Source: Prochlorococcus sp. AG-463-P14 (GTDB lineage: Bacteria > Cyanobacteriota > Cyanobacteriia > PCC-6307 > Cyanobiaceae). Taken from it: a stretch of DNA of 40,764 nt. The notes under the pieces were generated by a model. It did not search any database, was not told where the DNA came from, and saw only the letters and a list, made by a program, of their open reading frames with translations. Below, one piece after another: positions 14,902 through 23,482 of the stretch. The stretch is from positions 1-40,764 of the forward strand of contig QCRX01000004.1 in assembly GCA_003209275.1 (NCBI GenBank), written 5' to 3'. A program made the position numbers and the translations under genes. Numbering within the stretch: position 1 is the first letter of the stretch; every line of letters starts with the position of its first letter.

Positions 14902-16956
14902 ATGGCATTACCTCGTCTCCACCCTCATACTATTGAAGCTGTAAAAGATCGTGCAGACATCGTAGATGTGGTTGGTGAGCACGTAGTGCTTAAAAAAAAG
15001 GGCAAGGAGTATGTCGGGATATGTCCCTTTCATGATGATAGTAAACCTTCTATGACTGTTTCTCCAGCTAAACAGTTTTATTACTGTTTTTCTTGTGGTG
15101 CTGGCGGAAATTCCATTAAGTTCCTGATGGAATTTCAGCGGCTAAGTTTTGCAGAAGTAGTACTTGATTTAGCGAGAAAATATCAACTTCCTATTGAGAC
15201 ATTAGATGGTCCTCAACAAGAACGTCTGCAGAAACAGATTTCTCGTAGAGAGAATATCTATCAAGTCCTTTCATTTGCTAAAGAATGGTTTAAAGAAAGG
15301 TTACTTTCTTCAGAAGGTTACTCTGCATATCAATATATAACAAAGAAACGTGGCTTTAGTAAGACTAGTATTGAGCAATTTGAGTTAGGTTATGCGCCTA
15401 ATAATTGGGACGACTTATCTCAAAATTTAAAAAAGATATATAGCCTTAATTCTGATTTAATGCAGGCCGCTGGATTAGTTGTTCCACGCAAGGGAGGTGA
15501 TGGTTTTTATGATCGTTTTCGTAATCGTTTAATGGTACCAATCTATGATCGTCAAGGAAGAGTAATTGGTTTTGGAGGGAGAAGCCTTGATGGTACTGAG
15601 CCAAAATATTTAAATTCTCCAGAAACAGAAGTTTTCGAAAAAGGTAAGCATTTATTTGCACTTGATAAAGCATCTTCGGCGATTAGAAAAGCTGATGTTG
15701 CAATTGTAGTAGAGGGTTATTTTGATGTTATCTCTTTGCATTCTGTAGGAATTACTAATTCTGTTGCCTCTTTAGGAACAGCCCTTAGTAGTCAGCAAAT
15801 TACCCAATTATGCAGAATTACAGACAGCAAAAAAATAGTTCTTAACTTTGATACTGATCGAGCTGGTATTAGTGCTGCCAATCGAGCGATTGGAGAAGTT
15901 GAGCAGCTTGCTATGCAGGGCCAACTTGAATTGCGTGTACTTCATCTTCCCTCTGGGAAGGATCCTGATGAGTTTTTAAAAGAACAGGGTGCTGGTGATT
16001 ACAAATCTTTAGTTGATCAATCTCCACTTTGGCTTGATTGGCAGATTGAACAAGTTTTTGGTGATCTTGATTTAACCAAAGCGGATCATTTTCAGAAAGC
16101 AGTAAGTGGATTGGTGCAATTGCTTGGCAAGTTGCCTCAATCAGCTCTTCGCTCTCATTACCTTCAGCAAGTTGCAGAACGTCTTAGTGGTGGACATGCA
16201 CGCTTGGCTTTACAGCTTGAGGAGGATCTTCGTCAGCAAGTTAAAGGTCAGCGTTGGCATGGACGTTCGAATCGTCATGAGCAACCAGGAGAGGCGAGTC
16301 AGCGTGAACGAAGTGAGGCAGAGATTCTTTGCTTGTATCTTCATTGTTCTGACTATCGAGCAGCTATTCGAAGAGAGTTACGCAATAGAGAGCTTGAAGA
16401 CTTTGCCCTGCAACACCATCGTTTGATTTGGGCTGCTATTAGTGATTTAGAAGAAGCAACTCTCGGTGTTGGCCGTCTCGAAGAAATTAGTAGAGGTAAA
16501 GATAATGGTGATGATCTTGAGAATATTCAGCTTCCTAGGCTTCTTTCTGATCATTTTATGGCTGAAAATAGTGAACTTTTTTCTCGCCTAACCCCATTGC
16601 TTGAACCTGGTGAAGTTCAGATTGCTGCAATGGCAAAACCCATGCTTCAGCTAAGAGGCACGACGGCTGTACTTGAGAGACAGAAATCGATTAAGCGTTG
16701 TAGGCACTTGCTAGAGGCCTGGGGCGGCCAACGCCTTCAGACTCTTGAAAGATGTATTTCTTCTTTGATTGAAGAAGAGAAGAAGCAACCTGATGAATCT
16801 TTTGATATGGAAACTCGTATTGACGCTATGTTTAATGAGCTCAATAGTGATGCATTACGTTTTCAGGAGTTGTATTACAGTGAGCGCAAACATATTATTC
16901 ATTTAGATCAACAACGTTGTTCAGGTTTTGATGGGCAAGATGCAGTTTCTGTGTGA
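14902..16956 (+). CDS. dnaG: DNA primase
   Basis: A 684 aa primase that makes RNA primers for the replication fork. The N-terminal CHC2 zinc finger is intact (C41, H44, C62, C65 in CPFHDD and CFSCGAGG). The RNA-polymerase core motif is RFRNRLMVPI (205-214). The TOPRIM metal residues are in VVEGYFDV (E271) and NFDTDRAG (D317, D319). The C-terminal 200 residues are helical and diverged, as expected for the helicase-binding region. Length is slightly above the E. coli enzyme, usual for cyanobacteria. Start ATG gives MALPRLHPHTIEAVK, the normal family N-terminus. Confidence 0.97.
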   Translation: MALPRLHPHTIEAVKDRADIVDVVGEHVVLKKKGKEYVGICPFHDDSKPSMTVSPAKQFYYCFSCGAGGNSIKFLMEFQRLSFAEVVLDLARKYQLPIETLDGPQQERLQKQISRRENIYQVLSFAKEWFKERLLSSEGYSAYQYITKKRGFSKTSIEQFELGYAPNNWDDLSQNLKKIYSLNSDLMQAAGLVVPRKGGDGFYDRFRNRLMVPIYDRQGRVIGFGGRSLDGTEPKYLNSPETEVFEKGKHLFALDKASSAIRKADVAIVVEGYFDVISLHSVGITNSVASLGTALSSQQITQLCRITDSKKIVLNFDTDRAGISAANRAIGEVEQLAMQGQLELRVLHLPSGKDPDEFLKEQGAGDYKSLVDQSPLWLDWQIEQVFGDLDLTKADHFQKAVSGLVQLLGKLPQSALRSHYLQQVAERLSGGHARLALQLEEDLRQQVKGQRWHGRSNRHEQPGEASQRERSEAEILCLYLHCSDYRAAIRRELRNRELEDFALQHHRLIWAAISDLEEATLGVGRLEEISRGKDNGDDLENIQLPRLLSDHFMAENSELFSRLTPLLEPGEVQIAAMAKPMLQLRGTTAVLERQKSIKRCRHLLEAWGGQRLQTLERCISSLIEEEKKQPDESFDMETRIDAMFNELNSDALRFQELYYSERKHIIHLDQQRCSGFDGQDAVSV

Positions 16957-17072
16957 TTTATTACTTATAAAATGATCCTTATGTACCGTTCAAGTTTAAT
17001 TAAGTCTAGATCTTTTAGTTATCTTTATTTTTTATTCCACAATTCTTTGACTAAATCTACTTTTGACTATTT

Positions 17073-17372
17073 ATGAATTACTCTTCTTCATTTAATCTTT
17101 CAAACTGCAAAGTTGTTAACTATTTATGGCCTCAGTTCGTCGAACGTATTGGTATCGATAAGGCTAAAAGAGCTGTTGAACAAGCATTTGATTTGCAGCG
17201 AATGAATGGTAATTGCGAAACATTTCCTGTGTTGCTTTTTGAAACATGTGGTCTTGCATTAGTCAGTAATGAATTGGTTAGCCTTCAGACCGGATTGCCT
17301 TGCAATAGAAATGGTATTGTTTTAATATTAAGTATTAGGGATAATTTGATTCAGCTTCTTTGTGAGGTTTGA
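17073..17372 (+). CDS. 99 aa conserved-looking protein of unknown function
   Basis: A soluble small protein (FVERIGIDKAKRAVEQAFDL, TFPVLLFETCGLALVSNEL) with three cysteines and alternating helix and strand segments; no signal or membrane span. It follows dnaG on the same strand by about 115 bases and converges with the metalloprotease candidate (six bases between stops). I do not recognise the family. Confidence 0.55.
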   Translation: MNYSSSFNLSNCKVVNYLWPQFVERIGIDKAKRAVEQAFDLQRMNGNCETFPVLLFETCGLALVSNELVSLQTGLPCNRNGIVLILSIRDNLIQLLCEV

Positions 17373-17377
17373 TTGTT

Positions 17378-17857
17378 TTAACTTATTTTATTGGTGCAAA
17401 ACTTTTCTAGTGCATACTTTACAAGTTTAGGTCTGTCTTCTAGTAGGTAGGCTTCGTATTCTTTCTCTCTATTGCCTGAGACGCTTGTAGAACCTTTTAA
17501 AGCATCCTTTTTGAATGGGTGAATTTTGACTTTTCCTGGCTTTAATATATTTAATAACTTCCCATTATTGCAGCTTTGCGCTACGTGCACTGCTTCATGC
17601 CTTAAGGCTCTAGATATGTATATTTTTGTCGGATCATAGCCATCATCGTTCCCGGCCCTAGGGATTGAATATCCACTAACATCCATGGCATTTTTAGTGC
17701 ATATCACAACGGTCCTTTGCTCTTTTTTCAGGAACCCAAAAAACCTTTTCCCCAGTAGGCAAAGAGGCGTATTTTCTTCTACCGAAAATTGCGCTTTATA
17801 GATTAGATCTAGTATTTCTTTGTCATTAGAGCTTAGAAAAGCCAGAAATTCCAACAT
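17378..17857 (-). CDS. small HEXXH metalloprotease candidate
   Basis: A 159 aa protein with the zinc-protease motif HEAVH at residues 87-91 inside a helix (ISRALRHEAVHVAQSC), and a downstream acidic helix (EKEYEAYLLED, 131-141) whose Glu could be the third zinc ligand, as in minimal gluzincins. There is no signal peptide, so it is probably cytoplasmic. It starts 45 bases after the relic umuC stop on the same strand, so it could be read through from the umuDC promoter. Function beyond zinc-peptidase fold is inference. Confidence 0.55.
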   Translation of the reverse strand: MLEFLAFLSSNDKEILDLIYKAQFSVEENTPLCLLGKRFFGFLKKEQRTVVICTKNAMDVSGYSIPRAGNDDGYDPTKIYISRALRHEAVHVAQSCNNGKLLNILKPGKVKIHPFKKDALKGSTSVSGNREKEYEAYLLEDRPKLVKYALEKFCTNKIS

Positions 17858-17902
17858 TTTTTTGATTTGATTGTATTAGAAAGGTCTTTGTTCCTTTTAA
17901 GT

Positions 17903-19136
17903 TTAGGCTCTTACAATTGGTATCTCTGTGATACGAGTCGTTGAAGCATGACTTAGTTGTTTTTGGTTCATTCTCCATTGTGCGTTGAAAGCATATATTG
18001 CCCAGCTCACAGTGTTGTTACCATAGCGATAGTTGAGATTGTCGATAGTGTTCATCAATTTCTCTTGCTTGAGTTGATCTTCTTTGCTGGTAGGCATCAT
18101 TAAATGTTGCTGAAAATGATTTGAGTCTTGTAGTTTTTGCATTAGGACCCCTGCTTTCGTAAAAGCGCAGTTGGATTTGAATATGCGCCTTGCTAGGAAT
18201 GTTTAGCTGAGCAGTGGCTGATTCGCTGTAAAAAGATGGCATGAAAGAACTTGTTTTTGTAAATATGGTTATGGCACCTGCGAGTTGTTTTTGTCGTCTT
18301 AGCTTTTCGCTAGCGCGTATAACGTATGTAGCTATTGCCTGACAGAATTCTTCTAATTGTGTAATTGGTTGACTAAAACTTCTGCTCACGCAAGTTTCCT
18401 GTTTTGGCCGTTCATTTATAGCTATTGGTAGGCATGTTTCTCCTTTTAGTTCATGCTGTAGACGTAAACCTGTTACGCCATGCCGAGCACGTAGGTCATA
18501 GCTAGACATATCTCGCAGGTGTCGTGCTGAAGTAATCCCTTTTGCTCGACACCAGCGGGATAGTTTATGGCCTATTCCCCAAACGTCCTCTATGGATATT
18601 TTTTCAAGCCATATATCTGGGTCTTTGGTAGTTGTTAGGTCGAATATACCTGCATTTGTTGGTATCGTTTTAGCCAGATGGTTTGAGAGCTTAGCTTGAC
18701 TTTTGTTAGTGCCTAGACCAATTGCGATTGGTAGACCTAGGCTTTGATATATTTCTGCTCTTAATTGGCGTGCCCAGGGATATAAGTCGTAATTGGATGG
18801 ACGGGTTAGACATGCAAAGGCTTCATCAATTGAGTAGATCTCTAGTTGTTCACAATGTGCTTTTAGTAGGCTCATAAGACGTTTACTCATGTCTCCATAG
18901 AGTGCGTAATTAGAACTTCGGACTACTACTCCTAGCCTTTCTAAATCGTGCTTGGCTTTGAAATATGGCGATCCCATTTTGACACCTAGCTCTCGTGCTT
19001 TAGCGTTGCGGGCTATTATGCAGCCGTCATTATTTGAGAGCACTACTAGAGGAAGTCCATGTAAAGAAGAGTCGATACTTTCTTCGCAGGCGGCGTAGAA
19101 ATTATTGCCGTCAATTAGAGCTATAGCTTTGACCAT
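17903..19136 (-). pseudogene. umuC: umuC (DNA polymerase V catalytic subunit), frameshifted by a small internal deletion
   Basis: A Y-family translesion polymerase. The first 315 codons from the ATG at 19136 (MVKAIALIDGNNFYAACEES) are intact, with catalytic segments DGNNFYAACE and YSIDEAFACL. After LNIPS (about 18192) the frame leaves the family: it runs 57 meaningless codons to a stop at 18018. The proper C-terminus continues in another frame from 18196 (LARRIFKSNCAFTKAGVLMQ) to 17903, including the DUF4113-like end RITEIPIVRA. Compared with E. coli UmuC, about 12 residues are missing at the join, so this is an out-of-frame deletion rather than a single slipped base. The start overlaps the end of umuD by 16 bases. 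The truncated product would keep the polymerase core but lose the C-terminal domain. Assembly error is the alternative. Confidence 0.8.
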
Positions 19137-19585
19137 GTTGAAGGAGAAGGATGCTTGAGGTTGTGAATTGAATAAATAGCTACACCCCATATTTGTATGT
19201 TTTCGTAGCAGCTCAGGTCTATGGGGGGATGACTGGGGTGATCTGCTTCTAGGCAAATAATTCCACGATGGCGCTCAAGTCGTTTTACTGTGAAATTGCC
19301 ATCCAAAATCGCTACAACGATGCTTCCGGGGCGAGCGTCTAGGCTTCTGTCTACTAGTAAGAGATCTCCGTCTTTCACGCCGGAACCAATCATCGAATGT
19401 CCACTGACACGAAGGAAAAAGGTACTGGCAGGGTGCTTAATTAATTCTTCATTGAGATCGATTCCGGTGTCGATATAGTCGTCTGCAGGGGATGGAAATC
19501 CTGCAGATACGCATTCACTCGCTAGTGGCAGTATTAAGCGAGATTGGCTTTCTCGCAAAGGGAGAGGTCGCTGACTTGGCTCCAA
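19121..19585 (-). CDS. umuD: UmuD, LexA-like self-cleaving subunit of DNA polymerase V
   Basis: Up to 154 aa, S24 peptidase family. RecA-stimulated self-cleavage would occur in SAGFPSPADDY between A28 and G29, using Ser64 (SGHSM) and Lys101 (FTVKRL); all three landmarks are present, so the protein looks functional. The only long-enough start is a TTG at 19585 without a normal ribosome site; a shorter start within the first 20 codons is possible. It is the first gene of the umuDC operon and lies directly downstream of a LexA-like palindrome inside a hairpin, consistent with SOS induction. Confidence 0.88.
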   Translation of the reverse strand: MEPSQRPLPLRESQSRLILPLASECVSAGFPSPADDYIDTGIDLNEELIKHPASTFFLRVSGHSMIGSGVKDGDLLLVDRSLDARPGSIVVAILDGNFTVKRLERHRGIICLEADHPSHPPIDLSCYENIQIWGVAIYSIHNLKHPSPSTWSKL

Positions 19586-19636
19586 AAGAGACTGACCCGT
19601 AGTGGTATATCCGTACTACTATAGGTCAGTCTCTTT
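19585..19636 (-). terminator. 13-bp perfect hairpin between rlmH and umuD, enclosing an SOS-box-like palindrome
   Basis: On the - strand, AAAGAGACTGACC and its exact inverse complement GGTCAGTCTCTTT flank a 26-base loop, and the second arm runs into TTTT. It starts within the rlmH stop codon and ends at the umuD TTG, so it probably terminates rlmH transcripts. The loop contains the operator listed separately. Confidence 0.65.
19600..19621 (-). promoter_or_regulatory. LexA-box-like operator of umuDC
   Basis: On the - strand TAGTAGTAC-GGAT-ATACCACTA is an inverted repeat with 7 of 9 half-site matches. The core AGTACGGATATACC differs at one position from the cyanobacterial LexA consensus RGTACNNNDGTWCB as I remember it. 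It is centred about 25 bases upstream of the umuD start, where repression would block transcription. Confidence 0.6.
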
Positions 19637-20072
19637 ATTCGCGGTGGTAGGCCCCGCCATGCAAGATTGTGCTAGCTCGGTAAAGTTGTTCTACGAGTAG
19701 TAGACGCGCAATTTCGTGAGGGAATGTTAAAGGAGAGAGGCTGAAGCTTAAGTCTGCTGAGGCCTTTATTTCTGAAGAGAGGCCATCTGCTCCGCCGATG
19801 ACAAAGGCGAGCCGTTGCGATCCAAGTTCTTGTAGTCGATGCGCAAATTGAACTGATGGAAGGGATTCTCCTTCTTCTGTAAGTATTACTAGAGCTTCGT
19901 CGCTTTTTTTTGCAGAACGGATTGCTTCTGCTTCTCGTTGAAGATTTCCATCACGTAGTTCAATGATGGTTAGACCAGGTAGTCGCTTAAGATATAAGTC
20001 TAATCCGTTTTGAATCCATTTTTTGCGTATTTTCCCAATGGAGATGATGCGGTAGCGAGATGGATTTAACAC
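19635..20072 (-). CDS. rlmH: 23S rRNA (pseudouridine1915-N3)-methyltransferase
   Basis: A 145 aa SPOUT-class methyltransferase that methylates pseudouridine 1915 in helix 69 of 23S rRNA. The N-terminus [20 protein letters not shown] and LYLKRLP are family-typical. The knot segment [12 protein letters not shown] and the C-terminal [20 protein letters not shown] complete the SAM-binding trefoil knot and end of RlmH; the length is close to the usual 155. It is the last gene of a - strand run with the two small genes upstream and ends in the hairpin shared with umuD. Confidence 0.95.
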   Translation of the reverse strand: MLNPSRYRIISIGKIRKKWIQNGLDLYLKRLPGLTIIELRDGNLQREAEAIRSAKKSDEALVILTEEGESLPSVQFAHRLQELGSQRLAFVIGGADGLSSEIKASADLSFSLSPLTFPHEIARLLLVEQLYRASTILHGGAYHRE

Positions 20073-20089
20073 GTGTGGCTTAAATTTAT

Positions 20090-20521
20090 TTAAATGTTGT
20101 CCTCTTCTTCAAGCAGTAGTCGTTGAAAAGAAGAGTATAGAAGCTCTTCTTTGCTTCCTTGTTTGAATCGAGGTTTGGGAAGAAGATCTTTCTTAGATTG
20201 ATTTAGGTTTGTTTTAGAATGCTGATTGGTAGTTAATTGGCTTTGACTGGGTTCCTGGAGATAGTCGTTATTCGTTTGAGGTAATTGTGTCTTCTCAGCT
20301 TCTTTAAGCCGATTTATTAAATGATGAGGGACTGAGCCGTCTGGACTGGCATTCATTATCTCTCGAAATAGTGCTTGGGGGTTCTCTTCAGTTTCTATAG
20401 CGTGGAGTTTTTGTTTGTTTTGAAATTTAGATTGTGGAGGGATATTAGGGGTAGGTAGTTTTTTCGGTAGTTGGCGTCCTAATTCACGGAGTCGTTCAAT
20501 ATCTTTAGGATTAAAGGTCAT
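20090..20521 (-). CDS. 143 aa cyanobacterial protein of unknown function
   Basis: A hydrophilic protein with an N-terminal helix ([20 protein letters not shown]), a middle segment ([20 protein letters not shown]) and a long glutamine-, serine- and lysine-rich linker before a helical end ([15 protein letters not shown]). Low-complexity composition suggests partial disorder. Its ATG overlaps the stop of the upstream gene by four bases, and rlmH follows after 17 bases, so the three form an operon. No function known to me. Confidence 0.65.
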   Translation of the reverse strand: MTFNPKDIERLRELGRQLPKKLPTPNIPPQSKFQNKQKLHAIETEENPQALFREIMNASPDGSVPHHLINRLKEAEKTQLPQTNNDYLQEPSQSQLTTNQHSKTNLNQSKKDLLPKPRFKQGSKEELLYSSFQRLLLEEEDNI

Positions 20522-20781
20522 CGGATCAGTAAGTTATATCGTTTAGGAGAGTGAGGCCTAAGATTTCTTGAGGGATCTCGTTCAACTTCTTCCCTTAGGG
20601 CCTGGCGAAGTTGTTCAAAGGGTAAGTCGTCAAAACTGTCATCATCAGCTAACGCAGAAGGCAGATTTAGATTATCTGTAGTGGAACTTTGCTGTTGAGA
20701 ATCTAAAGAGGCCCAGGATGGCTGCAGAGGAGTGATGAGGAGAATGACGGCAGCGGCCAAGGCCATTAGGCGGGCACGCAT
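20518..20781 (-). CDS. 87 aa secreted or lumenal small protein
   Basis: A signal peptide (MRARLMALAAAVILLITPLQ, cleavage after PSWA) precedes a short acidic mature part (DDDSFDDLPFEQLRQALREE) and a basic end. Export to periplasm or thylakoid lumen is inferred. It is the first gene of the operon with the 143 aa gene and rlmH (ATGA overlap). Function unknown. Confidence 0.6.
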   Translation of the reverse strand: MRARLMALAAAVILLITPLQPSWASLDSQQQSSTTDNLNLPSALADDDSFDDLPFEQLRQALREEVERDPSRNLRPHSPKRYNLLIR

Positions 20782-21128
20782 TAGGGGAGATAGTGAGTTG
20801 TTAAACCATAGGTCTCTTTGTTGGGCTATGAGTGCTGAAATCTCATAGTTGATGTATTGGTTAAGCCTGAGTTGATTTTGATTGAGGTGGAGGAGAGTCG
20901 GGATTCATTTGTTGACACCATCTAGCAAGAGTGAAATGAAGCCTGTTATGGAAATGGAGTAGTCCTTAAACTTAAAATTGTGAAAAGAGGAATGATTTGA
21001 TTCGTTAGATGATCTAGTTTTTCATTCTTGATTAAAGAGAAATGGTATTTGAAATTGAGAATAAGAATTATTTTTTTATTTAGATATACAAGGTGGTTTT
21101 GAGAGTCAGGCTCAGGCAAAGTTAGAAA
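20782..21128. other. divergent intergenic region upstream of rsmA
   Basis: About 350 bases between divergent genes. A 31-codon serine- and threonine-rich frame on the - strand (starting near 20924) has no convincing ribosome site and is not called. The A/T-rich last 90 bases probably carry the rsmA promoter; no RNA gene or strong hairpin is seen. Confidence 0.4.
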
Positions 21129-21971
21129 ATGAGTTTCTCAAGTCATCGCAGGCGTAAGCGTTTTGGACAGCACTGGCTTAAGGACGATGTTGTGCTTGAG
21201 AGGATTCTTATTGCGGCCGATATAAGTAGTGAAGATCGAATTTTGGAAGTGGGTCCTGGAAAAGGAGTACTCACTGAAAAGCTTTTGGCTTCAAAAGCGG
21301 CTTTTGTTCATGCCATTGAATTAGATCGAGATTTGGTTAAAGGCTTGAAACAGCGTTTTTGCCATCAACCACGGTTTAGTCTTCAAGAAGGAGATGTGTT
21401 GAAGGTACCGTTAATCCCTCTGGATGGTATTCCTGCTAATAAGGTTGTGGCGAATATTCCATATAACATAACTGGGCCACTATTAGAGCGTTTGGTGGGA
21501 CGGTTGAATTGCCCTGCAGAAACTATCTATCAAAGGTTGGTAATTCTTTTACAAAAAGAGGTGGCAGAAAGAATTCTTGCCAAACCCGGTCAAAGTAGTT
21601 TTAGCGCTCTTAGTGTCAGACTTCAATTGATGGCCAATTGTAGGAGCGTGTGTTTGGTTCCCCCAAGATGCTTTCAACCACCACCAAAGGTGCAGTCACA
21701 GGTGGTAGTTATTGAGCCACTAAAGCTTAAAGATCGTTTAGATGTTGGATTGGCTAACCGAGTAGAACTTTTACTTGGCACAGCTTTTTTGGCTAGACGC
21801 AAGATGTTGAGAAATACTTTAAGAGGATTATCTTTTTTTAATGAGCTAGAGACATTGGCTAATGATGCAGGTATTGATCTTAAGAAGCGTCCTCAGGATT
21901 TGACTTCTCAAGATTGGTTAATTCTTGCAAGAGGTTTGAAAGGTTTAGATGAGATGGGTCAATCTGCATGA
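21129..21971 (+). CDS. rsmA: 16S rRNA (adenine1518/1519-N6)-dimethyltransferase
   Basis: A 280 aa KsgA/RsmA enzyme that dimethylates two adenines at the 3' end of 16S rRNA using SAM. Motifs are in order: RFGQHWLKD (11-19), [10 protein letters not shown] (40-49), IELDRDLV (63-70) and the catalytic NIPYNI (109-114). The C-terminal helical domain ends [17 protein letters not shown], as in family members. It overlaps ispE by an ATGA junction, a common cyanobacterial pairing. Confidence 0.96.
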   Translation: MSFSSHRRRKRFGQHWLKDDVVLERILIAADISSEDRILEVGPGKGVLTEKLLASKAAFVHAIELDRDLVKGLKQRFCHQPRFSLQEGDVLKVPLIPLDGIPANKVVANIPYNITGPLLERLVGRLNCPAETIYQRLVILLQKEVAERILAKPGQSSFSALSVRLQLMANCRSVCLVPPRCFQPPPKVQSQVVVIEPLKLKDRLDVGLANRVELLLGTAFLARRKMLRNTLRGLSFFNELETLANDAGIDLKKRPQDLTSQDWLILARGLKGLDEMGQSA

Positions 21972-22927
21972 TTATGGTTGATAAATCTGAAGCCTTAATA
22001 GATTCTTTGAAAGTAACTGCTCCTGCAAAAATTAATCTCCATTTAGAAGTCTTAGGACTCCGAACAGATGGATTTCATGAGCTAGCTATGGTAATGCAAA
22101 CCATAGATCTTTTTGATTATTTAGAGATAAAGAGCACAAAAGATGGCTCGTTGAGTCTTAGTACTGATAATGAAGGACTGAGTACAGCATCAGATAATTT
22201 GATAGTTAAAGCAGCTAATTTGTTGCGTAATCGTTCAGGGTTAAAAAACTTAGGTGCTTCTATCCACTTAGAAAAACGTATACCTATAGGTGCTGGTTTG
22301 GCGGGAGGTTCTAGCGATGGGGCTGCCACCTTGGTAGGGCTAAATAATCTATGGAGTTTAGGATTCTCAAAAAAGGAACTTGTGGGGTTTGCTGCTGAAT
22401 TGGGGTCAGATATGCCATTTTGTGTTGAAGGAGGGATTCAATTATGTTTTGGGCGAGGTGAATGCCTTGAGCCTTTAGATGGGAATGATTCTTCTTTAGC
22501 AGTGCTTGTAGTGAAAGATCCCATGATTAGTATTTCTACGCCTTGGGCTTATGGTCTTTCTAAGAAATTAAATGGAAGTAAATATCTAGAGACGGAGAGT
22601 GAATTTGAAGAACGACGTAAAGAGCTTAGAGAAGAGACTTGGTTAAGGCCTTTAAGTATTCAAAATCCACCACCTTTACGCAATGATCTTCAAAATATTG
22701 TGGCTTCAGTTACTCCAGCAGTGGACGAGGCATTAAAGATTTTGTCGAAAATGCCAAAAGCTCTTTCATTCGCAATGAGTGGATCAGGGCCTAGCTGCTT
22801 TGCTCTTTTCCCTGACCTTGCCTCTGCCAGGGAATCTTTAGAAGACAATCGGATCATTTTGCAATCCGCTGGTCTAGAAAGTTGGTGTTGTAATTTGCGA
22901 TCACAAGGAGTGACCTTGGAACCATGA
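21968..22927 (+). CDS. ispE: 4-diphosphocytidyl-2-C-methyl-D-erythritol kinase
   Basis: A 319 aa GHMP kinase of the MEP isoprenoid pathway: phosphorylates the 2-hydroxyl of CDP-methylerythritol with ATP. Visible are PAKINLHL (19-26), the ATP loop [15 protein letters not shown] (106-120) and the C-terminal [12 protein letters not shown]. Either the ATG overlapping the rsmA stop or the next ATG at 21974 may start it. It ends in an ATGA overlap with the DUF3082 gene, so the three genes are translationally coupled. It feeds carotenoid and chlorophyll phytol synthesis. Confidence 0.96.
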   Translation: MIMVDKSEALIDSLKVTAPAKINLHLEVLGLRTDGFHELAMVMQTIDLFDYLEIKSTKDGSLSLSTDNEGLSTASDNLIVKAANLLRNRSGLKNLGASIHLEKRIPIGAGLAGGSSDGAATLVGLNNLWSLGFSKKELVGFAAELGSDMPFCVEGGIQLCFGRGECLEPLDGNDSSLAVLVVKDPMISISTPWAYGLSKKLNGSKYLETESEFEERRKELREETWLRPLSIQNPPPLRNDLQNIVASVTPAVDEALKILSKMPKALSFAMSGSGPSCFALFPDLASARESLEDNRIILQSAGLESWCCNLRSQGVTLEP

Positions 22928-23280
22928 GTGAATTAAACAAAAATTTATTTGAAGATGATAAGTCCAAGCCTTTAGTCTCCTCAGTCTTAGAAAAAGATCA
23001 ATCAGTTAAGAAAGGACCTCTTAGCTTTCTTTCTGGAGCTTTGACTAGCTTGCTTCTGGCATGGGTTTGTCTGAATTTGAGCAATGGAATAGTGACATAT
23101 TTCACTTTGCATTCACCTAATTACAGTTCTCCTATTGCGCAAAGCGTTGCATCAGGGTTCAAAACATTGGTGATAGGCATGTCTTTTTTGGCTACATTCA
23201 CTTTTTCGTTTATAGGTTTGGGCCTAACTCTTGTGTTTATTCGAAGTCTTTTGGGTGGCAAGTCTGAAGATCCAGCCTAA
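22924..23280 (+). CDS. DUF3082 membrane protein
   Basis: A 118 aa product with a charged 35-residue N-terminus and two membrane spans ([20 protein letters not shown] and [20 protein letters not shown]), plus an internal segment ([20 protein letters not shown]). This is the layout of the cyanobacterial DUF3082 family, always small and of unknown function. It is the third gene of the rsmA-ispE operon by four-base overlap. Confidence 0.8.
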   Translation: MSELNKNLFEDDKSKPLVSSVLEKDQSVKKGPLSFLSGALTSLLLAWVCLNLSNGIVTYFTLHSPNYSSPIAQSVASGFKTLVIGMSFLATFTFSFIGLGLTLVFIRSLLGGKSEDPA

Positions 23281-23324
23281 TGTTTTGATAAAGCTATATT
23301 GATTTTTATTGAGGTGTGCAAGAG

Positions 23325-23420
23325 ATGACTGTTCATGATCTTGGGCTGCTGATCTTATTGCTTAGTCCAGCAATGTTGCTTTCAGTATTGCTTTTATCTA
23401 CTTTTGCGGCAGGGGGATAA
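23325..23420 (+). CDS. 31 aa single-span membrane peptide
   Basis: The frame encodes MTVHDLGLLILLLSPAML followed by SVLLLSTFAAGG and TAA: a single hydrophobic helix with few charges. GAGG lies about ten bases before the ATG. The size and composition resemble small photosynthetic or NDH-1 subunits, but none is recognised. It sits between the DUF3082 gene and pdhB on the same strand. Confidence 0.55.
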   Translation: MTVHDLGLLILLLSPAMLLSVLLLSTFAAGG

Positions 23421-23482
23421 TTGTGCACAGTCTGAGATAGCTTGGCTTATTAAGCCGGCATGACCGGGTTTGCATCAAGGCT

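Noticed and set aside
16106-16426. 106-codon + strand frame inside dnaG
   Set aside because: Out-of-frame shadow of the primase C-terminal region; no ribosome site.
18018-18191. Last 57 codons of the uninterrupted umuC frame as genuine protein
   Set aside because: They match no UmuC sequence, while the alternative frame restores the family C-terminus.
20835-20924. 31-codon serine- and threonine-rich - strand frame upstream of rsmA
   Set aside because: No convincing ribosome site, no membrane or conserved pattern; not distinguishable from chance.
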